64,000 nt of DNA from Pseudoxanthomonas sp. Root65 (GCF_001427635.1 NZ_LMHA01000003.1:500479-564478), one strand, 5' to 3'; numbered from the stretch's first letter, positions 51,472 through 60,770 are shown. Translations and numbers: made by a program. Notes: a model not told the origin generated them from the sequence alone.

Positions 51472-51892
51472 CCTGCGCGACGATCTGGCAATCGAGATCC
51501 GGCTGAGCCCGGCGTTCCACGACTGCGACGCCATGCAGGTGGTGTGGCACGGGCACTACTTCAAGTACCTGGAAATCGCCCGCTGCGCCTTGCTGCAGCG
51601 GTTCGACTACGACTATCCGCAGATGCAGGCCTCCGGCTACCTGTGGCCGGTCGTCGACGCGCGCGTGAAGTACATCCGGCCGCTGCGTTACGCGCAGCCG
51701 CTGGTGGTGGCCGCACGCATCAGCGAGTGGGAGAACCGGCTGAAGCTGGACTACCTGATCCAGGATGCCGCCAGTGGCGAAGTGCTGACCCGGGCGCACA
51801 CGATCCAGGTCGCGGTCGACGCCGCTTCAGGCGAGATGCGTTATCAGTGCCCGCCTGTCCTGTGGGAACGGCTGGGAGTCGAGGTGTCATGA
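51461..51892 (+). CDS. 4-hydroxybenzoyl-CoA thioesterase family protein
   Basis: A 143-residue hotdog thioesterase: DCDAMQVVWHGHYFKYLEIAR near the N terminus with the catalytic Asp 23 and the conserved His, then ARISEWENRLKLDYLI. In aryl-polyene clusters the ApeK-type thioesterase releases or edits ACP-bound chains. The start is ATG with GGGA upstream; another ATG six bases earlier is possible. It overlaps the lyase and the next gene. Confidence 0.82.
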   Translation: MPADLRDDLAIEIRLSPAFHDCDAMQVVWHGHYFKYLEIARCALLQRFDYDYPQMQASGYLWPVVDARVKYIRPLRYAQPLVVAARISEWENRLKLDYLIQDAASGEVLTRAHTIQVAVDAASGEMRYQCPPVLWERLGVEVS

Positions 51893-52515
51893 AGATGATC
51901 CGTGGACGCGTGTTCGCGTTCGTGCTTGCCGTCGTGGCGGGTGGCGTCATGGCGCCGGCCATCGCCGCCGATCCGCTGGTCCAGGTGCGCGAACAGGTGG
52001 CGCAGGTGCCATTGCTGCGCGGCGATTTCACCCAGGAAAAGCAGGTCGCCGGCTTCAAGAATCCGCTGCGTTCCAACGGCCGCTTCGTGCTGGCGCGCGA
52101 CAAGGGCGTGGTCTGGACCACGACGGCGCCGTTTCCGTCGGAACTCGTCATTACCCGGGACCGTATCCTCAGCCGCCAGCGCGACGGCAGCCGTCGCGTG
52201 GAAGTGGACGGCAAACAGCAACCCGGCCTGCGCAGCGTCAACGCAATGATGTTCGCGTTGATGAGCGGCGACATGAAGGCGTTGACGTCGACGTTCGAGG
52301 TGAAGGGCGAGCCGGCAGCGACCGGCTGGGCGATGACGCTGGTGCCGCGCTCGCGTCAGTTGGCGCAGGCGTTCACTTCGGTACGCCTGTCCGGCGACCG
52401 CTACGTGCGCCAAGTCGAGCTGCGCGAAGCCAACGGCGATCTCACCCGCTTGCGTTTCAGCGGCATGAGCGAGACGCCGGCCCTGTCGCGCGACGAGGCA
52501 GCCCGGTTTGAGTGA
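51889..52515 (+). CDS. LolA-like outer-membrane lipoprotein carrier
   Basis: A 208-residue periplasmic protein: signal peptide (FVLAVVAGGVMAPAIAA), then the LolA pattern LLRGDFTQEKQVAGFKNPLRSNGRFVLARDKGVVWTT in parts and a C-terminal RLRFSGM. LolA carries lipoproteins across the periplasm; a cluster-specific relative would carry the pigment lipid. Followed directly by an MMPL exporter, suggesting a relay from inner to outer membrane. Confidence 0.85.
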   Translation: MKMIRGRVFAFVLAVVAGGVMAPAIAADPLVQVREQVAQVPLLRGDFTQEKQVAGFKNPLRSNGRFVLARDKGVVWTTTAPFPSELVITRDRILSRQRDGSRRVEVDGKQQPGLRSVNAMMFALMSGDMKALTSTFEVKGEPAATGWAMTLVPRSRQLAQAFTSVRLSGDRYVRQVELREANGDLTRLRFSGMSETPALSRDEAARFE

Positions 52516-54874
52516 ACCCGCACGTCCCCTTGCATCGGGCCGGCCGCTGCGTGGCTGGCGTTGGCTAGCGCTCGCCTGGGTGCTGGTGCTGGCCGCCGTG
52601 GCCTGGCATCACGTGCAGTTCTGGCAGGCGCCGCGCATCGACACCGACGTGCTGGCCCTGCTGCCGCAGGAAGCAGGCGATCCTGCGGTAGGCGAGGCGA
52701 CCCGGCGCATCGCAGAGAACAGTGCGCGCGATGTCGTGGTCATGCTGGGCGCCTCCGATGCGGCTGCGGCGCTCAAGGCGCGTCAGGCGTTCGAGGCGGC
52801 GCTCGCTCGCCCGGCCGCGCAGGCCATGCTGGCGACCGCGGGATCGCCGGAGGACTGGTTCGCGCAGGCACGCGACAATCTGGCGCCGCACCGCGACCGG
52901 CTGCTGACGCCGGCGCAGCGCGACATGCTCGCGCAGACACCGGCGGAGGTGCTGGCCGAGTCGGCGCTGGCCGCGCTGTACGGGCCGATGGGCGCACCCC
53001 GGCTTACCGAATGGCGCAGCGATCCGTTGGGGCTGTGGTCGCAGTGGTGGCAGGCGCAGGCGACGGCCTCCGGCATGGCGCTGGATGGCGACGGTCTGCT
53101 GCAGGCCGAAGGCCGCCACTGGGCGGTATTGCAGTACACGCTGCGCACGTCGGCCTTCCGGCTGGATGGCGAGCGTCACCTGCAAGACGTGCTGGATGGC
53201 GCGACCGCCGCAGCCACGGCGGTGGCACCGGATCTGCGCGTACTGAAGGCCGGGGTGCCGCTGCATGCCGAATCGGCCGCCGTGCAGGCCAGCCGCGAGG
53301 TGAACACGATCGGCTGGGGCTCGCTGGCGGCCGTGCTGCTGCTGGTGTGGCTGGCGTTCCGGTCGCTGCGCCCGCTGTTGCTGGTGGCGCTGTCGCTGCT
53401 GGTCGGCTGCGCGGTGGCGCTGACGGTGACCGTGCTGGTGTTCGGCAAGATCCATCTGCTGACGCTGATCTTCGGCGCGAGCCTGGTCGGCGTGGCGGAG
53501 GACTACGGCATCCACTGGTTCTCGTCGCGCCAGGGCGTCGCCAATGAACATCGCTGGCCGCTGTTGCGCCATCTGCTGCCCAGCCTGTGGCTGGCGCTGC
53601 TGACCAGTGCGCTGGCCTACCTGGCGCTGGGACTGGCGCCATTCCCGGGCCTGCGGCAGATGGCGCTGTTCTCCGTGGTCGGTCTGGCGGCGGCGTTCCT
53701 GACCGTGATCTTCCTGTTCCCGTGGCTGGATGGGGGGCGGGTCCGCGAGACGGCCTTCTCGCGCTGGCTCGGCGGCACCCTGGCGCACTGGCCCAGGATC
53801 GCGGGACGTCGTGCCCTGATGATGTTCGTGCTCGCGGTGGCGCTGGTCGCCGTGCCGGGACTGATGCGCGTGGAGGGCAACGACGACCTGCGCGGCCTGC
53901 AGTCCTCGCCGCCGGAACTGATCGCGCAGCAGCGCGAGGCCGGCCGGCTGCTCGGCATGCCCAGCCCCGCGCAGTTCTTCCTGGTGCAGGGACGCGATGC
54001 AGAACAGGTATTGCAGCGCGAAGAACAGTTGGTCGCACGGCTGCGCCAGGCCGAGGCGAACGGGGCCGTCGGCGGTCACCGTGCGCTGAGCGACTGGCTG
54101 CCGTCGCAGCGCCGGCAGGACGAGGATGCGGCGCTGGCTGCGCGGGTCGAGCAGGACGTGCTGGCGCAGCTGTCGGCGGTGACGGGAGAAACGCTGGTGC
54201 GTGGCGAGCTGGCCAAGAGCTCCCTCGGCATCGAGGCCTTCCTGGCGTCGCCGGCCTCGCTGCCGGTGCGCCATCTGTGGCTGGGCAAGGTGGGGCAGGG
54301 CGTGGCCTCGGTGGTGATGGTCAACGACCGGTCGAAGCCGGAGGCGATGGCCACGTTCGCCGCGCAGGCGGACGGGCTGGACGGCGTACGCTGGGTCGAC
54401 CGCACCGCCGACATTTCACGCCTGCTGACGCACTACCGCCACATGATGTCGTGGCTGCTGCTGGCGGGCGTGGCGGTGGTGTTCGTCGTGCTGGCATTGC
54501 GCTATCGCGGGCAGGCGTGGCGCGTCATCACCCCGACCGTGCTGGCCGGTGTGCTGACGGTGGCGCTGCTGGGCTGGCTGGGGCTGCCGTTGCAGCTGTT
54601 CAACGTGCTGGCGCTGATGCTGTTGCTGGGCATGGGCATCGACTACGGCATCTTTCTGGTCGAGCACCGTGGCGATGGCCGCGCCTGGCTTGCGGTCTGT
54701 GTCGGCGCCGCCAGTACCTGGCTGTCGTTCGGCCTGCTGGGTCTGTCGGCCACGCCGGCCTTGCGCGCGTTCGGCCTGACCCTGCTGTTCGGCATCGGCC
54801 TGGTCTGGCTGCTGTCGCCCCTGTTCCGGCCCGCGCCGGATGATTCCCCCTTGCACGGACATTCCCCCACATGA
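52508..54874 (+). CDS. MMPL/RND-type membrane exporter
   Basis: A 788-residue inner-membrane protein with an N-terminal helix, a large periplasmic loop, a bundle of helices, a second large loop and a second bundle (12 helices in all). The halves share DYGIHWF and DYGIFLVEH, typical of RND/MMPL transporters driven by proton flux. The start is TTG with GAGG upstream, overlapping the LolA-like gene. Likely hands the lipid-linked pigment to the LolA-like protein. Confidence 0.87.
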   Translation: MSEPARPLASGRPLRGWRWLALAWVLVLAAVAWHHVQFWQAPRIDTDVLALLPQEAGDPAVGEATRRIAENSARDVVVMLGASDAAAALKARQAFEAALARPAAQAMLATAGSPEDWFAQARDNLAPHRDRLLTPAQRDMLAQTPAEVLAESALAALYGPMGAPRLTEWRSDPLGLWSQWWQAQATASGMALDGDGLLQAEGRHWAVLQYTLRTSAFRLDGERHLQDVLDGATAAATAVAPDLRVLKAGVPLHAESAAVQASREVNTIGWGSLAAVLLLVWLAFRSLRPLLLVALSLLVGCAVALTVTVLVFGKIHLLTLIFGASLVGVAEDYGIHWFSSRQGVANEHRWPLLRHLLPSLWLALLTSALAYLALGLAPFPGLRQMALFSVVGLAAAFLTVIFLFPWLDGGRVRETAFSRWLGGTLAHWPRIAGRRALMMFVLAVALVAVPGLMRVEGNDDLRGLQSSPPELIAQQREAGRLLGMPSPAQFFLVQGRDAEQVLQREEQLVARLRQAEANGAVGGHRALSDWLPSQRRQDEDAALAARVEQDVLAQLSAVTGETLVRGELAKSSLGIEAFLASPASLPVRHLWLGKVGQGVASVVMVNDRSKPEAMATFAAQADGLDGVRWVDRTADISRLLTHYRHMMSWLLLAGVAVVFVVLALRYRGQAWRVITPTVLAGVLTVALLGWLGLPLQLFNVLALMLLLGMGIDYGIFLVEHRGDGRAWLAVCVGAASTWLSFGLLGLSATPALRAFGLTLLFGIGLVWLLSPLFRPAPDDSPLHGHSPT

Positions 54875-56103
54875 AGACGGAACGCACTGACATCCTGATC
54901 ATCGGCGCGGGACCCGCCGGTTCCGTGGCGGCGGCGATGCTGCGGCAGCAGGGCCGCAAGGTGCTGATCGTCGAGCGCGAGCAGTTTCCGCGCTTCTCCA
55001 TCGGCGAGAGCCTGCTGCCGCAGAGCATGGAGTACCTGCAGGCCGCCGGGCTGCTGCAGGACGTGGTGGAAGCCGGTTTCCAGTACAAGAACGGCGCGGC
55101 GTTCGTGCGCGGCGAACGCACCACCGAGTTCGATTTCCGCGACAAGTTCTCCGAAGGCTGGGGCACCACCTACCAGGTGCAGCGCGCCGACTTCGACCAT
55201 GTGCTGGCGAAGGGCGCCGAGCGGATGGGCGCCGAGGTCCGTTACCGCCACGAGGTGCTGTCCGCCGAACCGGGCGAGACCCCGCGCGTGACCGTGCGTT
55301 CGCCGGAGGGCGAGGAGTACGTGATCGAAGCGGACTTCATGCTCGATGCCAGCGGCTTCGGCCGCCTGCTGCCGCGCCTGCTGAAACTGGAGTCGCCGTC
55401 GAACTTCCCGGTGCGCGGCGCCATCTTCACCCACGTGCGCGACCACATCCCGCACGACGCCGGCTTCGACCGCAACAAGATCCTCATCACCACGCATCCG
55501 GAACACGTGGACGTGTGGTACTGGACCATCCCGTTCTCCAACGGCTGCTGCTCGCTGGGCGTGGTGGCGGAACAGAGCTTCCTCGATCGCTATACCGGTA
55601 CCGAACTGGAACGCCTGCAGGCCATCGTCGGCGAGGACCCCAACCTGACGCGCCTGCTGGCGAACGCGGAGTGGGCCGTGCTGCCGGTGCGCCAGATCAC
55701 CGGTTACTCGGCCAACGTGTCGTCGCTGTGGGGACCGGGGTATGCGCTGCTCGGCAATGCCGGTGAATTCCTCGATCCGGTGTTCTCCTCCGGCGTGACC
55801 ATCGCGTTCAAGTCCGCGCAGCTGGCCAGCGAATGCCTGCGTCGCCACTACGCCGGCGAGGCGGTGGACTGGGAGGCGGACTTCGCCATTCCGTTGCGCG
55901 GCGGCGTGCAGACGTTCCGCCGGTTCGTGGAGTCGTGGTACGCCGGCGGCTTCCAGAAGATCATCCTGCATCCCGATCCGCAGCCGGATATCCGTCGCAT
56001 GATCTGCTCGATCCTCGCCGGCTACGCCTGGGACAGGAAGAATCCTTACGTCGCCGACACGCAGCGCCGCCTGCAGGTGCTGGAGCAGCTGTGCACCGGC
56101 TGA
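54871..56103 (+). CDS. FAD-dependent halogenase-like oxidoreductase
   Basis: A 410-residue flavoprotein: FAD motif LIIGAGPAGSVAA (9-21), the halogenase signature WYWTIP at 216-221, and a Lys (73) in FQYKNGAAF at the position of the catalytic lysine of phenolic halogenases. No paired flavin reductase is present. Xanthomonadins are brominated aryl polyenes, so halogenation of the aryl head is the leading interpretation; a reductase role (geranylgeranyl-reductase-like members share this fold) remains possible. Coupled by ATGA to the exporter. Confidence 0.82.
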   Translation: MKTERTDILIIGAGPAGSVAAAMLRQQGRKVLIVEREQFPRFSIGESLLPQSMEYLQAAGLLQDVVEAGFQYKNGAAFVRGERTTEFDFRDKFSEGWGTTYQVQRADFDHVLAKGAERMGAEVRYRHEVLSAEPGETPRVTVRSPEGEEYVIEADFMLDASGFGRLLPRLLKLESPSNFPVRGAIFTHVRDHIPHDAGFDRNKILITTHPEHVDVWYWTIPFSNGCCSLGVVAEQSFLDRYTGTELERLQAIVGEDPNLTRLLANAEWAVLPVRQITGYSANVSSLWGPGYALLGNAGEFLDPVFSSGVTIAFKSAQLASECLRRHYAGEAVDWEADFAIPLRGGVQTFRRFVESWYAGGFQKIILHPDPQPDIRRMICSILAGYAWDRKNPYVADTQRRLQVLEQLCTG

Positions 56104-56639
56104 TCGCGCTGCTGATGGCATGCCTGTGGGTGTCCGCGTGCGCCATGCCGCCGGTGAAGCCGGACGTCGTGCTGCCTTCGTTGCAGCTGGCGCCGGCAGC
56201 CCTCGGCCATGAGCTGTCCGCCCAGCAGCGCCTGGTGTTCCGCTTCGGCACGCAGGTGCGCGAACTGGATGCGCTGCTCGAAGTCGACGCCACCGTCGTG
56301 CGTCTGGCGGTGCAGGCGATGGGCCGTACCGGCGTGCGCCTGCAGTGGGACGGAAAGGACCTAGTCGAAGATCGCGCTGCCTGGTTGCCTGCCGCCGTGC
56401 GCGGCGAGCGCGTGCTCGACGACGTGCAGTTCAGCCTCTGGCCGGCCGATGCGATCCGATCCGCATTACCCGCCGGCTGGGAGCTGACCGAGCGCGGTAC
56501 CTTCCGCGAGTTGCGCAGGAACGGGCAGGTCTGGTTGCAACGCGAACAGGTGGATGCGGGTACGCTGCGCATCCGCAACGACGTCGACGGTTACGAGCTG
56601 ACGATCGAATCGGTGGCCGGCGGAGTGCAGGCCCCGTGA
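56091..56639 (+). CDS. Cluster-associated lipoprotein (DUF3261-like)
   Basis: A 182-residue lipoprotein; GTG start with GGAG six bases upstream, inside the previous gene. Signal and lipobox: LLMACLWVSAC, with the Cys near residue 17. The mature part has alternating beta-strands (LEVDATVVRLAVQAMGRTGVRLQWDG) like outer-membrane lipid-handling lipoproteins of aryl-polyene clusters (ApeM-like, DUF3261). Role inferred: acceptance of pigment at the outer membrane. GTGA overlap with the next gene. Confidence 0.75.
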   Translation: MHRLIALLMACLWVSACAMPPVKPDVVLPSLQLAPAALGHELSAQQRLVFRFGTQVRELDALLEVDATVVRLAVQAMGRTGVRLQWDGKDLVEDRAAWLPAAVRGERVLDDVQFSLWPADAIRSALPAGWELTERGTFRELRRNGQVWLQREQVDAGTLRIRNDVDGYELTIESVAGGVQAP

Positions 56640-57826
56640 GCGGCGACGCCATCTTCCTCAACCACCTCGGCATCGTCTGCGCGCTCGGCGACGGGGCCGA
56701 TGAGGTGCGCGCGGCGATGTTCCGCACCGATGCGCCGCAGGGCGTCGCGGCCAACGACCGCCTGTTGCCGGGGCAGACGCTGGCACTGGGCGCGGTATCG
56801 CGTCCACTGCCGACGCTCGACCATCACCCCGCCCCGTTGCACGGCCGCAACAATGCGCTGCTGCGTGCGGCGTACCTGCAGATCCATGGGCAGGTGCAGC
56901 AGGCGATCGAACGCCATGGACCGTCGCGTGTCGCGGTCGTCGTGGGCACCAGCACGTCCGGCATCGGCGAGGCCGAGCAGGCGATGACGCACTGGCACCG
57001 GCATGGGCAATGGCCGGACGGCTTCCACTACGTGCAGCAGGAGATCGGCGCACCGTCGCGTTTCCTGGCCGCCGAATCCGGTGCGCGTGGTCCGGCATGG
57101 ACGATTTCCACGGCATGTTCCTCCAGCGCGAAGGCGATGGCGTCCGCCGCGCGCCTGCTGCGCACCGGGCTGGTCGATGCGGTCATCACCGGCGGCGCCG
57201 ACTCACTGTGCGCCTTCACCGTGCGCGGGTTCATGGCGCTGGAGTCGGTCTCGGTGGAGCGCTGCAATCCGTTTTCCGCGCACCGGCATGGCATCAACAT
57301 CGGCGAGGGCGCGGCGCTGTTCCTGATGACGCGCGCGCCGGGGCCGGTGCGACTGGCGGGGTGGGGCGAAACCGCCGACGCCCACCACATCTCCGCACCC
57401 GAGCCGCAGGGCATCGGCGCCATCGATGCCATCGGGCAGGCGCTGGCGCGGGCGAAGCTGTCGCCGTCGCAGATCGACTACGTCAACCTGCATGGCACCG
57501 CCACGCCGCAGAACGATGCGATGGAAAGCCGCGCGGTGACCGCGGCGCTCGGCAGCGACGTGCCGGCGAGCGCCACCAAGCCGTTGACCGGGCACACGCT
57601 GGGTGCGGCAGGCGCCATCGAAGCGGGCCTGTGCTGGCTGGCGATGACCGACAATCCCCGGCACCTGCTGCCGCCGCACTGGTGGGATGGCGCGGTGGAT
57701 CCGGAACTGCCGCCGCTGTCCTTCGTCGCGCCGGGCGCCACCGCCCCGCGGCCGCTGCGGCATGTGCTGAGCCAGTCGTTCGCGTTCGGCGGCAGCAATG
57801 CCGTGCTGGTGTTCGGAGGAGAATGA
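56636..57826 (+). CDS. Beta-ketoacyl-ACP synthase (active, FabB-like)
   Basis: A 396-residue ketosynthase with an intact triad: Cys 161 in TACSSS, His 286 in NLHGTAT and His 320 in TGHTLGAAG. GTG start overlapping the lipoprotein stop. Probably the partner of the Cys-less protein at the cluster start (ApeO/ApeC-like pair), performing chain extension with malonyl-ACP. Confidence 0.9.
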   Translation: MSGDAIFLNHLGIVCALGDGADEVRAAMFRTDAPQGVAANDRLLPGQTLALGAVSRPLPTLDHHPAPLHGRNNALLRAAYLQIHGQVQQAIERHGPSRVAVVVGTSTSGIGEAEQAMTHWHRHGQWPDGFHYVQQEIGAPSRFLAAESGARGPAWTISTACSSSAKAMASAARLLRTGLVDAVITGGADSLCAFTVRGFMALESVSVERCNPFSAHRHGINIGEGAALFLMTRAPGPVRLAGWGETADAHHISAPEPQGIGAIDAIGQALARAKLSPSQIDYVNLHGTATPQNDAMESRAVTAALGSDVPASATKPLTGHTLGAAGAIEAGLCWLAMTDNPRHLLPPHWWDGAVDPELPPLSFVAPGATAPRPLRHVLSQSFAFGGSNAVLVFGGE

Positions 57827-58281
57827 TGCGCGAGCTGTACGACATCCAGCGCGTGGTACCGCACCGCGGGACGATGCGGCTGGTCGACCGGCTGGTCGAC
57901 TGGGACGAGGACACCGTGGCCGTCGAGCTGCGCGTGCCCGAAGAAGGACCTTTCAGCCACGCCGAGGGCGTGCCCGCCTGGGTCGGCGTGGAGTACATGG
58001 CGCAGACCATCGCCGCCTGGTCCGGTTGCCGTGCTCGGGCGGCCGGACGCGCACCATCGGTCGGCTTCCTGCTCGGGACGCGGCGCTACGAGAGCCGCGT
58101 CTCGTGGTTCCGTGCCGGCAGCGTGCTGCGGATCGAGGCGATCCGCGAGCTGCTGGGCGACAATGGGCTGGGCATGTTCCGCTGCCGCATCCTGGGGGAT
58201 GGCGAGGAACTGGCGACCGCCAACGTGTCGGTGTACGAACCCGCCGACGCGATGGCCTATTTGGAGAGTACGCAGGAATGA
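57826..58281 (+). CDS. 3-hydroxyacyl-ACP dehydratase-like hotdog protein
   Basis: A 151-residue single-hotdog protein with a FabA/FabZ-style VVPHRGTM (His 13) and GVPAWVGVEYMAQTIAAW. A second ATG is used because GGAGGA is only two bases from the first ATG and five from the second; either may be used. In Xenorhabdus the equivalent ApeP works with ApeI as a dehydratase pair; here the ApeI-type domain is fused to the ligase. Confidence 0.85.
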   Translation: MRELYDIQRVVPHRGTMRLVDRLVDWDEDTVAVELRVPEEGPFSHAEGVPAWVGVEYMAQTIAAWSGCRARAAGRAPSVGFLLGTRRYESRVSWFRAGSVLRIEAIRELLGDNGLGMFRCRILGDGEELATANVSVYEPADAMAYLESTQE

Positions 58282-59012
58282 GTGCAGAACAGACGGTCCT
58301 GGTCACCGGGGGGAGCCGGGGAATAGGGCGGGCCATCGCGCTGCGGCTGGCGCAGGACGGCTTCGACGTGGTCGTGCATTGCCGCAGCCGCGTGGACGAA
58401 GCCGAGACGGTCGCCGGACAGATCCGCGAGCTTGGCCGGCAGGCGCGCGTGCTGGCCTTCGATGTGGCCGACCGCGACGCCGCCGCGCAGGCGCTGGACG
58501 CCGACATCGGCGAGCACGGCACCTACCACGGCGTGGTCTGCAATGCCGGCATCGCCCGCGACACCGCCTTCCCGGCGATGACCGGCGAGGACTGGGACGC
58601 CGTGCTGCGCACCAACCTCGACGGCTTCTACAACATCCTCAATCCGCTGGTCATGCCGATGGTGCGCCGGCGCAAGCCCGGCCGCATCGTCACCCTGTCG
58701 TCGGTGTCCGGCCTGGTCGGCAACCGCGGGCAGGTCAACTACAGCGCGGCCAAGGCCGGCATCATCGGGGCGACCAAGGCGCTGGCACTGGAACTGGCCA
58801 GCCGCGGGATCACCGTCAACTGCGTGGCGCCGGGATTGATCGATACCGAAATGGTCAGTGGCGAGGTGGTCGACGAAGCGCTGAAGATGATCCCGATGAA
58901 GCGCGTCGGCCGGCCCGAGGAAGTCGCCGCCGTGGTGGCCTTCCTGATGTCGCCGCAGGCGTCGTACGTGACCCGTCAGGTGATTTCGGTCAACGGAGGA
59001 CTGATCGGATGA
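58278..59012 (+). CDS. 3-oxoacyl-ACP reductase, FabG-like
   Basis: A 244-residue SDR ketoreductase: TGGSRGIG at 10-17, active site Ser 142, Tyr 155 and Lys 159 (YSAAK), and NAG at 89-91. Reduces the 3-keto intermediate on each extension cycle with NADPH, before dehydration to give the conjugated polyene. AGGA before the ATG; overlaps both neighbours by four bases. Confidence 0.93.
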   Translation: MSAEQTVLVTGGSRGIGRAIALRLAQDGFDVVVHCRSRVDEAETVAGQIRELGRQARVLAFDVADRDAAAQALDADIGEHGTYHGVVCNAGIARDTAFPAMTGEDWDAVLRTNLDGFYNILNPLVMPMVRRRKPGRIVTLSSVSGLVGNRGQVNYSAAKAGIIGATKALALELASRGITVNCVAPGLIDTEMVSGEVVDEALKMIPMKRVGRPEEVAAVVAFLMSPQASYVTRQVISVNGGLIG

Positions 59013-60244
59013 GTCGCAACGATCGACGCGTGGTGGTGACCGGCGCCGGCACCATCAGTCCGCTCGGCCACGACTGGCCCAGCGTGCACCTGCGCCTGCG
59101 CGAGTGCCGCAATGCCGTGCGCCACATGGACGACTGGGCGAAATACGAGGGCCTGAACACCCGGCTGGCCGCGCCGGCGGAGGCGTTCGAGCTGCCGGCC
59201 CACTACAACCGCAAGACCACGCGCAGCATGGGGCGCGTGGCGCTGATGTCGGTGCGTGCGACCGAGCTCGCACTGGAGCAGGCGGGTCTGCTCGGCGATC
59301 CACTGCTGAAGAGCGGCAAGGTGGGCGTGTCCTACGGCTCGTCCGCGGGCAGCCATGAAGCGGTCGGCGATTTCGGGCGGATGCTCAACGAGCACACCAC
59401 CGAAGGCATCAACGCCACCACCTACCTGAAGATGATGAGCCACACCGCGCCGGTGAACATCGGCGTGTTCTTCGGCCTGACCGGGCGCGTGTACACCACC
59501 TCGAGCGCTTGCACCTCGGGCAGCCAGGGCGTCGGTTGCGCGTACGAAGCCGTGCGCAGCGGCAAGCAGGTCGCGATGATCGCCGGTGGCGCCGAACAGC
59601 TGGATGCCACCGCCGCGGCGGTGTTCGACACCCTGTTCGCCACCAGCGTGCGCAACCACCAGCCCGAGCTGACGCCGCGCCCGTTCGATGCCAACCGCGA
59701 CGGCCTGGTGCTGGGCGAAGGCGCGTGCACGCTGGTACTGGAAGACCTGGAACACGCCCAGGCGCGCGGCGCCACCATCCTGGCCGAGATCGTCGGCTAC
59801 GGCACCAACAGCGACGGCCAGCACGTCACCCAACCCAGCGCCGACACCATGGCGCAGGCGATGCGACTGGCGCTGGAAGACGCGGGCCTGACGCCGGAGG
59901 CGATCGGCTACGTCAATGCGCATGGCACTGCCACCGACCATGGCGACATCGCCGAAACCGCGGCCACGGCGGCGGTGTTCGGCAACCGCATGCCGATCAG
60001 TTCGCTGAAGAGTTACGTCGGCCACACGCTGGGCGCCTGCGGTGCGTACGAGTCGTGGATCGCGCTGCAGATGATGCGCGAGGGCTGGTTCGCGCCCACG
60101 CTGAACCTGGAAGAGCGCGATCCGCGCTGCGCCGACCTCGACTACATCACCGGCGAGGGCCGCGAGCTGCAGACCGATTACGTGATGAACAACAATTTCG
60201 CGTTCGGCGGCATCAACACGTCGCTGATCTTCAGGCGCTGGTGA
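59009..60244 (+). CDS. Beta-ketoacyl-ACP synthase II, FabF-like
   Basis: A 411-residue ketosynthase with Cys 168 in SSACTSGSQG, His 305 in NAHGTATDHGD and His 339 in VGHTLGACG, and NNNFAFGGINTSLIF at the C terminus. It resembles ApeR, which accepts the aryl starter. Last core gene of the polyketide machine; ATGA overlap with the reductase. Confidence 0.92.
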   Translation: MSRNDRRVVVTGAGTISPLGHDWPSVHLRLRECRNAVRHMDDWAKYEGLNTRLAAPAEAFELPAHYNRKTTRSMGRVALMSVRATELALEQAGLLGDPLLKSGKVGVSYGSSAGSHEAVGDFGRMLNEHTTEGINATTYLKMMSHTAPVNIGVFFGLTGRVYTTSSACTSGSQGVGCAYEAVRSGKQVAMIAGGAEQLDATAAAVFDTLFATSVRNHQPELTPRPFDANRDGLVLGEGACTLVLEDLEHAQARGATILAEIVGYGTNSDGQHVTQPSADTMAQAMRLALEDAGLTPEAIGYVNAHGTATDHGDIAETAATAAVFGNRMPISSLKSYVGHTLGACGAYESWIALQMMREGWFAPTLNLEERDPRCADLDYITGEGRELQTDYVMNNNFAFGGINTSLIFRRW

Positions 60245-60296
60245 GCGGACGGGCAGGGGTGCCCGGCCACCGCCATCCACGACCACAGGGGGAAAC

Positions 60297-60770
60297 ATGA
60301 TGAAGCGTTCCGTAGCGTTGCTGTTCGCGTTCGCACTGGCGGCGGCCAGCGTGCCCGCCATTGCGGGCAGGCAGGATCCGATGGTGGTGCCTGCCTACGA
60401 AAGGGTCGAAGCCACCAACGGCATCGCGCCCACCGCCAAGCGTGTCAGCGCGGCGATCATCTACGCCGGCAGGCTGCGTGGCTGGACGGTCGTGGAGAGC
60501 AAGCCCGGCCAGGTCACGCTGCGTTACGCGCCACGCGAGCACGAGGTGGTGGTCGCGGTGGATTACGACGCCGAGGGCTTCAAGATCTCGTATGTCTCCA
60601 GCAAGGAGATGGACTACGAGATCAAGCGCGGCGTCGCCGAGATCCATCGCAACTACAACCGCTGGATCCGCAACCTGGCCCACGATATCCACCAGTCGCC
60701 TGTGTTCCACCTGCCCGACATGACGGAAGCGGAGACGGCACCGGCCCCGGCGACTGCGCCTACGTCCTGA
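60297..60770 (+). CDS. Secreted hypothetical protein, possibly pigment-associated
   Basis: A 157-residue secreted protein: signal peptide MMKRSVALLFAFALAAASVPAIA, then a mixed alpha/beta mature part (TLRYAPREHEVVVAVDYD, EMDYEIKRGVAEIHRNYNRWI). It follows the last ketosynthase by 52 bases with GGGGG before the ATG. Whether it belongs to the cluster is unclear; no family recognised. Confidence 0.65.
   Translation: MMKRSVALLFAFALAAASVPAIAGRQDPMVVPAYERVEATNGIAPTAKRVSAAIIYAGRLRGWTVVESKPGQVTLRYAPREHEVVVAVDYDAEGFKISYVSSKEMDYEIKRGVAEIHRNYNRWIRNLAHDIHQSPVFHLPDMTEAETAPAPATAPTS

Noticed and set aside
52508..54874. Repeat between the two halves of the MMPL exporter
   Set aside because: It reflects the internal duplication common to all RND/MMPL transporters.
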